NCBI RefSeq assembly: GCF_001570925.1
Contig: NZ_BCSP01000007.1
Span: 28,556 to 92,555, forward strand
DNA: 64,000 nt
Direction: 5' to 3'
DNA from: [Zimmermannella] bifida NBRC 103089
Lineage (GTDB): Bacteria; Actinomycetota; Actinomycetes; Actinomycetales; Microbacteriaceae
This document shows, piece by piece, positions 33,100 to 42,036 of this stretch. Numbering within the stretch: position 1 is the first letter of the stretch; every line of letters begins with the position of its first letter. The position numbers and the translations under genes are program-made. The notes below the pieces were generated by a model. The model made no database searches, had not been told where the DNA came from, and worked only from the letters and a program-made list of their open reading frames with translations.

Positions 33100-35676
33100 T
33101 CAGTTGTTTCGAGACGTCCAAACCTGTGGCACAGTGTGCTGCCTTCGATCGGCAAACACGGCAATGTCACCATGTTCATCGGTACGCAGCCACGGGGTTT
33201 GCGCGTTCGCGAGTACCGTCAGCGTTGATTGAGTCGGGTGGCCGTAACCGTTGTCGGCACCCACAGAGATAACCGCGAGTTGCGCGCGTGCGTACCCGTA
33301 CGCATCCGCGAACTGATCTCGCGAACCGTGATGCGCGACCTTGACGATGTCTGCGGGGAGCGTGGCGGGATCGAGCTGTTGTTGCACGGCTTCGCCCGAG
33401 TCTCCGAGTAACAAACTGCTGACGCAACCGGTTTGGCAATCCGCGGTCGGGTCGGCCCGCAAAATCACGCTGCCGTCGTTGTCGGCAAGGGAAGACGGAC
33501 TGCCATCGGTGGCACGCCGCGGCCACAGCACCGTTATCTCCAGGTCGCCAATGGTGACGCGATCATCGGTGGCAACATGCGTAACGGGTATCTGCGCCCG
33601 ATGGAAGCGCTGCACCAGCGGCTCGGTGCGAGCATCTTCGGTATCGGGTACCCACAGGGAGCGCACTGGAACCGGCAGCGCATCTGCCGCGCCAGCATGG
33701 TCGGCATCAAAATGAGTCAGCACCAGAACATCGATCTCGCGGATGCCGAAGTCACGTAGGCAGCGTGCCACCGGTTCCGGTTCCAGCCCGGTGTCGACCA
33801 GCATGGTGAGCGACCCGCCGCGCAGCAGGAGTGCATCCCCCTGCCCAACATCGCAGGCAACGAGCCGCCAATCATGCGGGAAGTCACGCATCCGAACGGC
33901 CATTCGTCCCACCCAGATGACCGATACCACTATGGCTGCCGTGACCACGAGCCCCGAGGCAATTCGCTGCAGCAGGCACCAAGCCCGCTGCTGCAACCCG
34001 CTTGGCCGTCCGTGTAGCCAAGGTGGCAGGGATCGTGGGCTGCAGGCGATCACGATTGCCGTGATCGTTGCGATCCAAAGCAATGCCCCGGGTAATCCTC
34101 CCGGCCACGGCAGGTTGGCCGCCGGGAACGCGGCGAAGGCTTCGGCGACGAGCCCGATCCATTGCGCGGGTAACCACGCAAGCCACGCGACGATCGGCGC
34201 CAACGCGGGCGCTACCACTACTGCGGCAACCAGCAAGAGCCCGGCCAGTGTTGCGATCGGTGCTGCGGGCGCGGCCAACAGGTTGGCGAGGACGCCGTAG
34301 GTTGGCAGACTCGGCTCGAGCAGCAACAGGATTGGCTGACAGGCCACTTGCGCGACCGTGGGCACCGCGATCAGCAATGCCACCGATTGCGGCAACCACC
34401 GTTGCAACAAGTTCGCCAACGGGCGCGTACCCAACAGCAATCCCGCCGTTGCCGCGGCCGACAGCGCAAACCCGTAATCGCGACTCAACCAGGGATCGGC
34501 CACCAGCAGTCCGAGCACCGCGAGCGAAAGCACCGGCACACCGGCAACCTTTCGCCCCGCGAGGTCGATCCCGATGACGATCACGGCCATGGCGGTTGCT
34601 CGGATCACTGAACCTTGCGGCGTCACCAAACAGACGAATGCCGCGAGCACCGGCAGTGCCAACACCAACCGCCACACTCTGCCGAACCCCACCCACCGGC
34701 CGAGCAGCAGCACCCCGGCCACGATCACCGCGATGTTCGAGCCCGAAACCGCCGTTAGGTGAGTCAGCGACGTCGCCTTCATGTCGTGGTTGAGGTCGTC
34801 AGACACCAGCTGTTCGTCGCCCGCAGCAAGCCCCGGAATCAACATGTTGCCCGGTGCTGGCAACATCGCTGCGACCGCCGCGGTCTGTGTGCGCACATCA
34901 TGCGCCATTTGCAGCAGTGGATGCGGTGGGGCACGCAGCTGCACCGGTCCCTTCGCGTAGAGCATCGCCACCGCACTATCGCCCGGATCGGTGAGCCGCA
35001 CCTTGGCCCGAACCTGGACAGTCGTACCAATAGGCAACGCCTCGCTCGCATCGGCGCTGCCGGGCATCTGGGAGTCCCGTACGTCACTGCTCGGCCCGAT
35101 GTTGGCTCGTGCCACGGGCAGCGTCACCACGACCGGCACCCCGTCGAGCGGCGTTTGCTCGTCGTGCTGTCCCTTGCTTGTGAGGTTTGGCTCAGGGCGC
35201 AACTCGACGTGCTGGATTTGCGCGCGGTAGCGCAGCGAGGGTGGCCCAAACTGCGCCCCGGCCGCAGGTTTTCCAGCACCGGTGATCACGAGCGTGTAGC
35301 CGCGTTCGGTTTGTGACTCGGCCGCGTCGATCAGCAGCTGCGGCGTTCGCGCCGGCGCCCGCACCGCCACCATCGCTGCCACAAGCATGCTTGCCGCAGC
35401 CGCGACGGAGGCCAGCGCGAACCAGTCCCGCCGCCAATGCGACGCGGGTTTGCGCGGAAGCCTACGGTTCGCTGCGAGTACGACGAGACCGCACACCATT
35501 GCTGCCGCAGCGAGTAGGGCGATCGTTGGGGATGCATCCGGCGCACCGACAGCAACCCACGCCGTAGCCCACGCGACCAGCGCAACCACGAACATGCGCA
35601 GATCAGGTGGCTGCCCAGCACTGGTTTCGCTATTCCGCACCCCTGCGGCAGCTCCCCCGTTCATGTCGTGGCTCAC
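33100..35676 (-). CDS. comEC: DNA internalization channel protein ComEC/Rec2
   Basis: ComEC forms the membrane channel for single-stranded DNA in natural transformation. 858 residues. It has N-terminal helices and an OB-like extracellular part. The competence domain has HLTAVSGSNIAVIVAGVLLL and the following helical bundle. The C-terminal metallo-beta-lactamase domain has CDVGQGDALLL and LTHFDADHAGAADALP. VAHHGSRDQFADAYG and ISVGADNGYGHPTQSTL complete the fold. All landmarks appear intact. It overlaps comEA by ATGA (35673-35676). No pilus or DprA genes are in the window, so competence itself is not shown. Confidence 0.95.
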   Translation of the reverse strand: MSHDMNGGAAAGVRNSETSAGQPPDLRMFVVALVAWATAWVAVGAPDASPTIALLAAAAMVCGLVVLAANRRLPRKPASHWRRDWFALASVAAAASMLVAAMVAVRAPARTPQLLIDAAESQTERGYTLVITGAGKPAAGAQFGPPSLRYRAQIQHVELRPEPNLTSKGQHDEQTPLDGVPVVVTLPVARANIGPSSDVRDSQMPGSADASEALPIGTTVQVRAKVRLTDPGDSAVAMLYAKGPVQLRAPPHPLLQMAHDVRTQTAAVAAMLPAPGNMLIPGLAAGDEQLVSDDLNHDMKATSLTHLTAVSGSNIAVIVAGVLLLGRWVGFGRVWRLVLALPVLAAFVCLVTPQGSVIRATAMAVIVIGIDLAGRKVAGVPVLSLAVLGLLVADPWLSRDYGFALSAAATAGLLLGTRPLANLLQRWLPQSVALLIAVPTVAQVACQPILLLLEPSLPTYGVLANLLAAPAAPIATLAGLLLVAAVVVAPALAPIVAWLAWLPAQWIGLVAEAFAAFPAANLPWPGGLPGALLWIATITAIVIACSPRSLPPWLHGRPSGLQQRAWCLLQRIASGLVVTAAIVVSVIWVGRMAVRMRDFPHDWRLVACDVGQGDALLLRGGSLTMLVDTGLEPEPVARCLRDFGIREIDVLVLTHFDADHAGAADALPVPVRSLWVPDTEDARTEPLVQRFHRAQIPVTHVATDDRVTIGDLEITVLWPRRATDGSPSSLADNDGSVILRADPTADCQTGCVSSLLLGDSGEAVQQQLDPATLPADIVKVAHHGSRDQFADAYGYARAQLAVISVGADNGYGHPTQSTLTVLANAQTPWLRTDEHGDIAVFADRRQHTVPQVWTSRNN

Positions 35677-36467
35677 ACAGTCACCAGATCTTTGATTCCG
35701 GCAAACGTCGCGTCACCGATACCGGTGACATTTCGCAGATCTTCGACCTGTTGAAACCCGCCGTGCTGCTCGCGATAGTCGATGATTCGTTGCGCCATGG
35801 CGGGACCGATCCGCGGCAGCGTTTCGAGTTCCGTGGCGCTCGCGGTATTGATATTGACGAGTCCAGATCCGTTGCCGACACCGCCAGCGTTGCCGACACC
35901 ACCAGCGCTACCGGGTGTGCCACCGGCACCTGCACCCTCGGCAGCAGGCAGCTGCTCGCCCGGTTTGGGCAGATAGATCTGCTCGCCATCGACCAGCGCA
36001 CGAGCGAAGTTCACCGCCGTAATGTCCGCCTCGGCCAGCACCCCTCCGGCAGCAGCCACCGCATCAGCCACGCGTGCCGAGCCCGGAAGCTCATAAACGC
36101 CCGGCTGCTGGACTTGTCCGACCACATGCACAACCACCGTCGATGCGGTTGCACTCGGTGTCGGTAGCGCAGCCGAACCACTTGCGGGCACGGTGCTGCC
36201 GGCGTCCAGCACCGGCAGCTGCGTCGACCGTGGCTGCAACGAGACAGCAAACACCACGATGGCGCTGGCAATCAGCGCGACGATTACCGCAGCGCCGAAC
36301 CCCACGCGCAATCGCGGGCGCTGCGGGGACGCGAACAGTGAGTCGAGCTCTAGATCCGTTAAAGGGTCGGGTTTGTGCGCGCTCCCGAGAGCTGACGGAT
36401 GCGGCGATTCCGGCAGCTCGATCGGTGCGGTTTGGGTGGACGTCCAGGCGTGCGAAGTGGGCGACAT
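35673..36467 (-). CDS. comEA: DNA-binding competence protein ComEA
   Basis: ComEA binds incoming double-stranded DNA at the cell surface and hands it to ComEC. 264 residues. A cytoplasmic N-terminus of about 52 residues is followed by one transmembrane helix (FGAAVIVALIASAIVVFAVS). Next are an SLBB domain (VVVHVVGQVQQPGVYELPGS to GEQIYLPKPGE), a Gly-rich hinge, and a C-terminal helix-hairpin-helix domain (VNINTASATELETLPRIGPA ending GIKDLVTV). Domain order and length are standard. Its stop overlaps the comEC start, so they form one translational unit. Upstream lies the DnaA-box inverted repeat at 36517-36544. Confidence 0.95.
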   Translation of the reverse strand: MSPTSHAWTSTQTAPIELPESPHPSALGSAHKPDPLTDLELDSLFASPQRPRLRVGFGAAVIVALIASAIVVFAVSLQPRSTQLPVLDAGSTVPASGSAALPTPSATASTVVVHVVGQVQQPGVYELPGSARVADAVAAAGGVLAEADITAVNFARALVDGEQIYLPKPGEQLPAAEGAGAGGTPGSAGGVGNAGGVGNGSGLVNINTASATELETLPRIGPAMAQRIIDYREQHGGFQQVEDLRNVTGIGDATFAGIKDLVTV

Positions 36468-36516
36468 GCCCGGCAGCTTAGGTACGCTGCGCTCTCACCG
36501 GGATCGCGCCGTGTCA

Positions 36517-36544
36517 CGCTGTGGATAACTCGTTCTCCACAGCG
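36517..36544. repeat. DnaA-box-containing inverted repeat, copy 2
   Basis: Arms CGCTGTGGA and TCCACAGCG are perfect over nine bases with a ten-base spacer. The left side reads CGCTGTGGATAACTC, identical to the copy at 8344, and includes TGTGGATAA, a perfect DnaA box. It lies about 50 bp upstream of comEA, between comEA and a small membrane gene. Confidence 0.65.
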
Positions 36545-36605
36545 TCAGATCGACATCCGATCGCCGCCCGGTGGGCAACGCAGACCAGCCAAGAGCAAAT
36601 CCTGG

Positions 36606-37007
36606 CTAGAACGGCCGAAATAATCCCAAACCCATAATGATGAAGAAACCGTTGGCCGTCAGCAGGATTCCGGCAGCCATCTGATCGCCATCTTTGTCGT
36701 CCGCGATCTTGGTTCCGCAATAGATGATGTTGGCGATCGCCGAAATCAGCAAGAACGGCCCGATAGACATCAGGGTCGCCAAGCCAACGTATCCGATGCC
36801 CGCTTGCCCTTCTTCGCTGGCTGCCGAGAACAACCCCAGCACCGTAAACATTCCGACGAACTGAATCACGGTTGTGACGGATGCAAAGATCAGCCCTCGC
36901 GACACTGGTTTGCGATCTCGCTCAGGTCTTGCAAGCAATTCGTCTACTTCGGCATCGCTGAGTGTGTGCGGTTCCTTACCGACTGCATCAGGGTTGTTAC
37001 CAGGCAT
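36606..37007 (-). CDS. small membrane protein of unknown function
   Basis: 133 residues. A polar N-terminus of about 38 residues (SDAEVDELLARPERDRKP) leads into four hydrophobic helices, for example LIFASVTTVIQFVGMFTVLG, LATLMSIGPFLLISAIANII and GILLTANGFFIIMGLGLF. I chose ATG 37007 because GGAGGAA lies about eleven bases before it; a longer frame from 37028 would include that ribosome-binding site in its coding region. The layout (polar head, paired helices, short loop with KxGD, two more helices) is like the neighbour at 37043-37456, which suggests an old duplication. Function unknown. Confidence 0.7.
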   Translation of the reverse strand: MPGNNPDAVGKEPHTLSDAEVDELLARPERDRKPVSRGLIFASVTTVIQFVGMFTVLGLFSAASEEGQAGIGYVGLATLMSIGPFLLISAIANIIYCGTKIADDKDGDQMAAGILLTANGFFIIMGLGLFRPF

Positions 37008-37042
37008 CGTGCTTGCAGTTCCTCCCATTCAAGACGTCAGTT

Positions 37043-37456
37043 TCAAATCATGCCCAAACAACACACCAACGCCAACAGCAATAGGAATCCGTTCCCGACC
37101 ATGATCAAGATCGGGAGCACTTTTTCACCCTTGGGCATTTTCCCGATCACGGTCATGCCATAAATCAACAGCCCAAGGCTGACCAGCAGAACGATCGGGC
37201 CCGAGTACACGAGCATCGCGAACGAAACTAGGCCGGACGAGACACCGCTAGTTCCATACGCACTGCCACTGCTGGCGAATCCTCCGACGATGATGCACAA
37301 CCAGAAGTACTCAAATACGGTCACACCGAAGGCAATAGAAACTCCACGGGCGCGTCGTTGTTGCTGTTTCTCCGCATAGCGGTTCGACCGTTCCGTGAGC
37401 GACATGCCAGAGTACTCACCGGGCTTCGTTGACTGTTTGCTCGATGCAGGAGCCAT
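37043..37456 (-). CDS. small membrane protein of unknown function, possible paralogue of its neighbour
   Basis: 137 residues. A basic, Gln/Arg-rich N-terminus (RYAEKQQQRRARG) precedes four hydrophobic segments: FGVTVFEYFWLCIIVGGFAS, LVSFAMLVYSGPIVLLVSLG, LLIYGMTVIG and VLPILIMVGNGFLLLLALVC. AAGGA lies nine bases before ATG 37456. The following gene on the minus strand begins 35 bp downstream, so the pair is probably cotranscribed. Both end in a GNGF(L/F)-like helix. No family recognised. Confidence 0.72.
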   Translation of the reverse strand: MAPASSKQSTKPGEYSGMSLTERSNRYAEKQQQRRARGVSIAFGVTVFEYFWLCIIVGGFASSGSAYGTSGVSSGLVSFAMLVYSGPIVLLVSLGLLIYGMTVIGKMPKGEKVLPILIMVGNGFLLLLALVCCLGMI

Positions 37457-37597
37457 TGTGTGTGTTCCTTGCTACTTCCAAACGCCATCATTTGTGTCCG
37501 CCGCACAACCACAGTGTTGCTTGGCGATGCCTAGATAGTACCCTGCGTCACCACCGGCAGTGCCCACTTCTCGTTAAGTGCCACACCAACAAGAACA

Positions 37598-37630
37598 CGG
37601 GGTATGACCGAACCATCCGGTCATACCCCG
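37598..37630 (-). terminator. terminator hairpin after leuS
   Basis: CGGGGTATGACCG and CGGTCATACCCCG form a perfect 13-bp stem with loop AACCATC, 26 bp past the leuS stop. No T-run. Confidence 0.85.
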
Positions 37631-37655
37631 CCAGCAAACATCAAGCGTCAGGCAG

Positions 37656-40211
37656 TTAGCCCTTCACCACGATGTTGACGAACTTCGGTGCCTTGACGAT
37701 CACCTTGACGACATCGCCATCGCCAATGGCGCGCTTGGCACCGTCTGCCGCGAGCGCGAGCTGTTCGAGTTCCGCATCCGAAATCGATGGCGCAACTTCG
37801 ACCTTGTCGCGCAGCTTGCCATTGACCTGCACGATCGCGGTGACCTGATCGGCAACGAGCAGTGCTGCTTCGGCGGTTGGCCATTGTGCGAATGCCACGG
37901 GAGTCTCGTGTCCAAGCAGCTGCCACATGTCTTCGGCAACATACGGAGCGAACAGGTCGAGCATCATGGCGATCACTTCGACGGCTTCGCGAACGGCAGG
38001 ATCGGCCGCGCCAACGCCCGAGTCAATCGCCTTGCGGGTGACGTTGGTCAGCTCCATCAGGCGGGCAATGATCACGTTGTATTTGAACGTCTCACCAAGC
38101 TGCGGCACTTCGGCCAGAACCTTGGCAACGGCGCGGCGCAGGGCCACGTCTCCCCCAGCGACGTCGACACCGGGTGCCGAGGTGACGTCCTTAGCCAGGC
38201 GCCACGCGCGGGCAAGGAACTTGCCAGAACCGGCAACGGATACGGTCGCCCAGTCAACGTCTTCTTCTGGTGGCGAAGCAAACAGCATGGTCGTACGCAC
38301 CGCATCCACACCGTGCTCGCCGAGTTCGTCGCTGAGCTTGATGAAGTTGCCCTTCGACTTCGACATCTTGGCGCCCTCAAGCACCACCATGCCCTGGTTG
38401 AGCAGCGCCGTGAATGGTTCGGTGAAGTTCACGTAGCCGAGGTCGTAGAGCACCTTGGTGATGAATCGGGCGTACAGCAGGTGCAGAATCGCGTGCTCAA
38501 CGCCGCCGATGTACTGGTCGACCGGTGCCCACTTGGCGAGTTCTTCGGGGTCGAACGCCGCCTCGTGGTTGTTCGGCGAGATGAAGCGCAGGAAGTACCA
38601 CGACGAGTCAACGAACGTGTCCATCGTGTCGGTGTCGCGCACCGCCGGCTTGCCGTCCGGCGTCTGCGTGGTCTTCCACTCGGTTGCCGCGCCCAGCGGC
38701 GACGAGCCCTTGGGCTTCAGGTCGAGGCCTTCGCCGTCGGGCAGGCGCACCGGCAGCTGGTCTTCGGGTACGAGTACTTCGTTGCCGTCTTCGTCGTACA
38801 TGACCGGAATCGGGGTGCCCCAGTAGCGCTGACGCGAAATCAGCCAGTCACGCAGGCGGTAGTTGGTGGCGGCGGTACCGGTACCGCGCGCTGCCAGAAT
38901 CTCGATCGCCTTCGCGATTGCCGCATCCTTCGACAGGCCGTCGAGCTCACCCGAGTTAATGAGGGTGCCGTCACCGGTGAGTGCTTCGCCGGATGCGGCC
39001 GGGTCGAGGTCGGCAAGCGCGATCGCGTTTCCGTCGGTGTCGGTCGGGGCGTCTGGCCCCTGAGTGACGTCGACAACCATCCTGACTGGCAGATCGAATG
39101 CGCGAGCGAAGTCGAGGTCGCGCTGGTCGTGTGCGGGTACGGCCATGATGGCGCCGTGGCCGTAGTCGGCGAGCACATAGTCGCTCGTCCAGATCGGCAG
39201 GCGGTCGCCGTTGAGCGGGTTGATGCCGTAGCGCTCGAGGAAAATACCGGTCTTTTCACGGTCGGCCGACTGGCGGTCGATCGATCCCATGGCCTGCGTT
39301 TGCTGCAGGTAGTCCTGGAACTTCATGCGTACGTCGGCGGATGCACCGGCTGCCAGTTCTGCAGCCAGGTCGCTTTCGGGCGCGACCACCATGAAGGTGG
39401 CGCCGTGCAGCGTGTCGGGGCGAGTGGTGAATACGGTCACCGGTTCGTCGCGGCCCTCGATTTGGAACTGCACATCGGCACCGTAGGAGCGGCCGATCCA
39501 GTTGCGCTGCATGGTGAGCACCTTCGCGGGCCAGCGTCCTTCGAGCTGGTCGAGGTCGTCAAGCAGGCGGTCGGCGTAGTCGGTGATGCGCAGGTACCAC
39601 TGGGTGAGCTTCTTCTTGACGACGATCGCGCCACTGCGTTCGCTGGTGCCGTCGGCGAGCACCTGTTCGTTCGCGAGCACGGTCTGGTCTACCGGGTCCC
39701 AGTTGACGAACGATTCCTTGCGGTACGCGAGTCCGCGCTTGTACATCTGCTGGAACAGCCACTGGTTCCAGCGGTAGTACTCGGGGTCAGAGGTATGCAG
39801 CACGCGCGACCAGTCGAAACTGGCGCCGTAGCGGCGCATCGAGTCGCGCTGCTGCGCAATGTTGTTGTAGGTCCAGTCCTTGGGGTCGCCACCGTTCTTG
39901 ATGGCGGCGTTTTCTGCGGGCAGACCGAACGAGTCCCAACCGATTGGGTGCAGCACGTTGAAGCCGCGGTGGCGCCAGAATCGCGCTACTGCGTCACCGA
40001 GTGCGTACTGCTCGGCGTGACCCATGTGCAGGTCGCCGGACGGGTACGGGAACATGTCGAGCACGTACTTGCGCGGAAGCTCAGGGTCGGCCTTGTCAAC
40101 GTTGAAGAGGTCGAGCTCATCCCAGATTGGGCGCCACTTCGATTCGAGGCGGCGGAAGTCGTACTCGTCCTCGTTCGGTGCATCCACCTGTGGATTTTCG
40201 GCCTGAGTCAC
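37656..40211 (-). CDS. leuS: leucyl-tRNA synthetase
   Basis: A class I aminoacyl-tRNA synthetase. 851 residues, normal for bacterial LeuRS. The HIGH motif appears as [15 protein letters not shown] (HMGH about 62-65). The CP1 editing domain includes [20 protein letters not shown] and the threonine-rich region. The leucine-specific domain precedes the KMSKS loop [13 protein letters not shown] tRNA-binding helical domain and a small C-terminal domain ending [11 protein letters not shown] follow. It starts at GTG 40211 with GAAAG upstream. It is monocistronic by position, with its own terminator at 37598-37630. Confidence 0.97.
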   Translation of the reverse strand: MTQAENPQVDAPNEDEYDFRRLESKWRPIWDELDLFNVDKADPELPRKYVLDMFPYPSGDLHMGHAEQYALGDAVARFWRHRGFNVLHPIGWDSFGLPAENAAIKNGGDPKDWTYNNIAQQRDSMRRYGASFDWSRVLHTSDPEYYRWNQWLFQQMYKRGLAYRKESFVNWDPVDQTVLANEQVLADGTSERSGAIVVKKKLTQWYLRITDYADRLLDDLDQLEGRWPAKVLTMQRNWIGRSYGADVQFQIEGRDEPVTVFTTRPDTLHGATFMVVAPESDLAAELAAGASADVRMKFQDYLQQTQAMGSIDRQSADREKTGIFLERYGINPLNGDRLPIWTSDYVLADYGHGAIMAVPAHDQRDLDFARAFDLPVRMVVDVTQGPDAPTDTDGNAIALADLDPAASGEALTGDGTLINSGELDGLSKDAAIAKAIEILAARGTGTAATNYRLRDWLISRQRYWGTPIPVMYDEDGNEVLVPEDQLPVRLPDGEGLDLKPKGSSPLGAATEWKTTQTPDGKPAVRDTDTMDTFVDSSWYFLRFISPNNHEAAFDPEELAKWAPVDQYIGGVEHAILHLLYARFITKVLYDLGYVNFTEPFTALLNQGMVVLEGAKMSKSKGNFIKLSDELGEHGVDAVRTTMLFASPPEEDVDWATVSVAGSGKFLARAWRLAKDVTSAPGVDVAGGDVALRRAVAKVLAEVPQLGETFKYNVIIARLMELTNVTRKAIDSGVGAADPAVREAVEVIAMMLDLFAPYVAEDMWQLLGHETPVAFAQWPTAEAALLVADQVTAIVQVNGKLRDKVEVAPSISDAELEQLALAADGAKRAIGDGDVVKVIVKAPKFVNIVVKG

Positions 40212-40353
40212 GGTTGTGCTGCTTTCGCTAGACGTATTGCTGAACTACGCCAGTTTAGCCCCGGCCCGCCCGTGCTTGCAGGCGTTCTGACTGATGGCTG
40301 CACATTGCTGCAACGATCGTCATGACCGCAATCGAATTGCGGCCCACGCTCGA

Positions 40354-42036
40354 CTACCCCAGCACCAACTTCGCACTGATCAGCCGTTCGTCAATTGGCG
40401 TGTGCGAAATCAGCACGACGGTGTGGCTGCCAGCAGCGTCGAGCAGGTCAGCGACAAGCGCATCGGCACGCCCCGGGTCAACATTGGCGGTTGGCTCGTC
40501 GAGCACGAGCACGTCAAAATCAGCGAGCAGGGCGCGAGCCAGGGCGATGCGCTGACCTTGGCCGCCCGAGACGAGGCTGCCGCGCTCGCCAAGGTGCGCG
40601 TCCAGGCCGCCGCGGGACCGCATCCAGCCACCGAGCCCTACGCGTTCGATCACGGCTTCGAGCTCTGCGTCGGTTGCGTCCGGCTTGGCAAATAGCAGGT
40701 TCTGGCGGATGCTCTCGTTAAAGAGGTGCGCGCGCTGTTCGATCAGGCCCACGCGTTGGCGGAGCAGTTCGGGGTCGACATCGCGAGCTTCGACACCGCC
40801 AATTCGGTACGTGCCGTCGTAGTCGAGAAAACGCACGAGCACATTCGCAAAGGTCGATTTACCTGAGCCAGATTCACCGGCAACCAGCAACCGCGCACCA
40901 GCCGGAATTTCGACCGAGCAGCCCTGAATCGCGGGCTGCGCAGCGCCCGGCCAGCGGGCCGAAACGTCAGTAATCGTGATGTCGAGCGGGCCTTCGGGCA
41001 GCTTCGCTGTGCCACCGGGCTGCGGGATCTCGCTGGGAACGGTGGTTGGTGCGACCGTGGCCACGCGCTGTGCCGAAACTCGTACTCGCCGCCACGCAGC
41101 CACCGCCACCGGCACCTGCGCGAACACTTCGAACAGTGCCAGCGGCACCAGCGCGACCATCGTCAGAAACTCGGGCGTAAACGTGCCGTTTGCCGTCGCA
41201 TCCACGTTGAACCACAGCGCACCCGCGGTTGCGAGGCCGGCGAAAATCGTCACGACACCGGTCACAACTCCCTCACCGATTGAACGGCGCACGAGCACGC
41301 GCCGCAGCGCAGCGTCGGCTTCGTGGATGCGCGCCAGTTGCGAATCGAGCGCATCGTACGCACGCAGCGTCTCCAGGTTCGTGATCGTGTCATGCACGCG
41401 GTCGCCGAGCGCGGCTCGCAACGGCGCAACCTGCCGGTCGGCGGCACCGGCGATCATCAGCTGCGCGAGCGTGGCCACAATGAGCGCGACCAGCAAGCAT
41501 CCAAGCAGCGTCAACGCTGCCGGTACCGACATGATCGCCACGCCAACAACCGTGAGTGCGGCCACAATCACCGAGGTGATCAGCGGCTCAATGACGCGCA
41601 ACGGCAAGAACTGCAGTTCGTCAATGTCGTCAACGAGCCTGCTGAGCAGATCGCCTCGACGCGTACGAGCGAGCCCAGCCGGTGCGAGTGGTTCGAGTCG
41701 GTCAAGCAATCCGACGCGCATTTCTGCCAGCTGACGGAATGATGCGTCGTGCCCCGAAAGCTGCTTCAAATAGCGGAACACGGCCCGGCCCAGCGCAAAC
41801 ATGCGCACGGCGACAATTGCCCAACCGAGCCACAGAATGTGGATGATCAGTGAGGCACGGGTGATCAGAAACGCGCTCGCGGCCAGCAGCGAGACCACCG
41901 AAATCCCCCAAAGCACGGCCCAGGCAATCGGCACCCACATGCGTTTCGCGGGCGGGGTTGCCAGTTCCAGCACTTCGCGCTCGGCGGGCGTCATCTTGGT
42001 GTCTGCCGCCGTGGATTCAGCAATTGGTGAAGTCAT
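40354..42036 (-). CDS. cydC: thiol reductant ABC exporter subunit CydC
   Basis: CydDC exports glutathione/cysteine-type reductant and is needed to assemble cytochrome bd. 560 residues. Six membrane helices lie in the first 320 residues (IAWAVLWGISVVSLLAASAF, for example). The ATPase domain has Walker A VAGESGSGKSTFAN, signature LVSGGQGQRIALARALL and Walker B VLVLDEPTANVD. HTVVLISHT is the switch His region. It overlaps cydD by ATGA (42033-42036), so the two half-transporters are translationally coupled. It is the last gene of cydABDC. Confidence 0.93.
   Translation of the reverse strand: MTSPIAESTAADTKMTPAEREVLELATPPAKRMWVPIAWAVLWGISVVSLLAASAFLITRASLIIHILWLGWAIVAVRMFALGRAVFRYLKQLSGHDASFRQLAEMRVGLLDRLEPLAPAGLARTRRGDLLSRLVDDIDELQFLPLRVIEPLITSVIVAALTVVGVAIMSVPAALTLLGCLLVALIVATLAQLMIAGAADRQVAPLRAALGDRVHDTITNLETLRAYDALDSQLARIHEADAALRRVLVRRSIGEGVVTGVVTIFAGLATAGALWFNVDATANGTFTPEFLTMVALVPLALFEVFAQVPVAVAAWRRVRVSAQRVATVAPTTVPSEIPQPGGTAKLPEGPLDITITDVSARWPGAAQPAIQGCSVEIPAGARLLVAGESGSGKSTFANVLVRFLDYDGTYRIGGVEARDVDPELLRQRVGLIEQRAHLFNESIRQNLLFAKPDATDAELEAVIERVGLGGWMRSRGGLDAHLGERGSLVSGGQGQRIALARALLADFDVLVLDEPTANVDPGRADALVADLLDAAGSHTVVLISHTPIDERLISAKLVLG

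Noticed and set aside
37884..40325. 813-codon plus-strand open frame opposite leuS
   Set aside because: Antisense to leuS, which has intact HIGH and KMSKS motifs. A shadow of codon bias.
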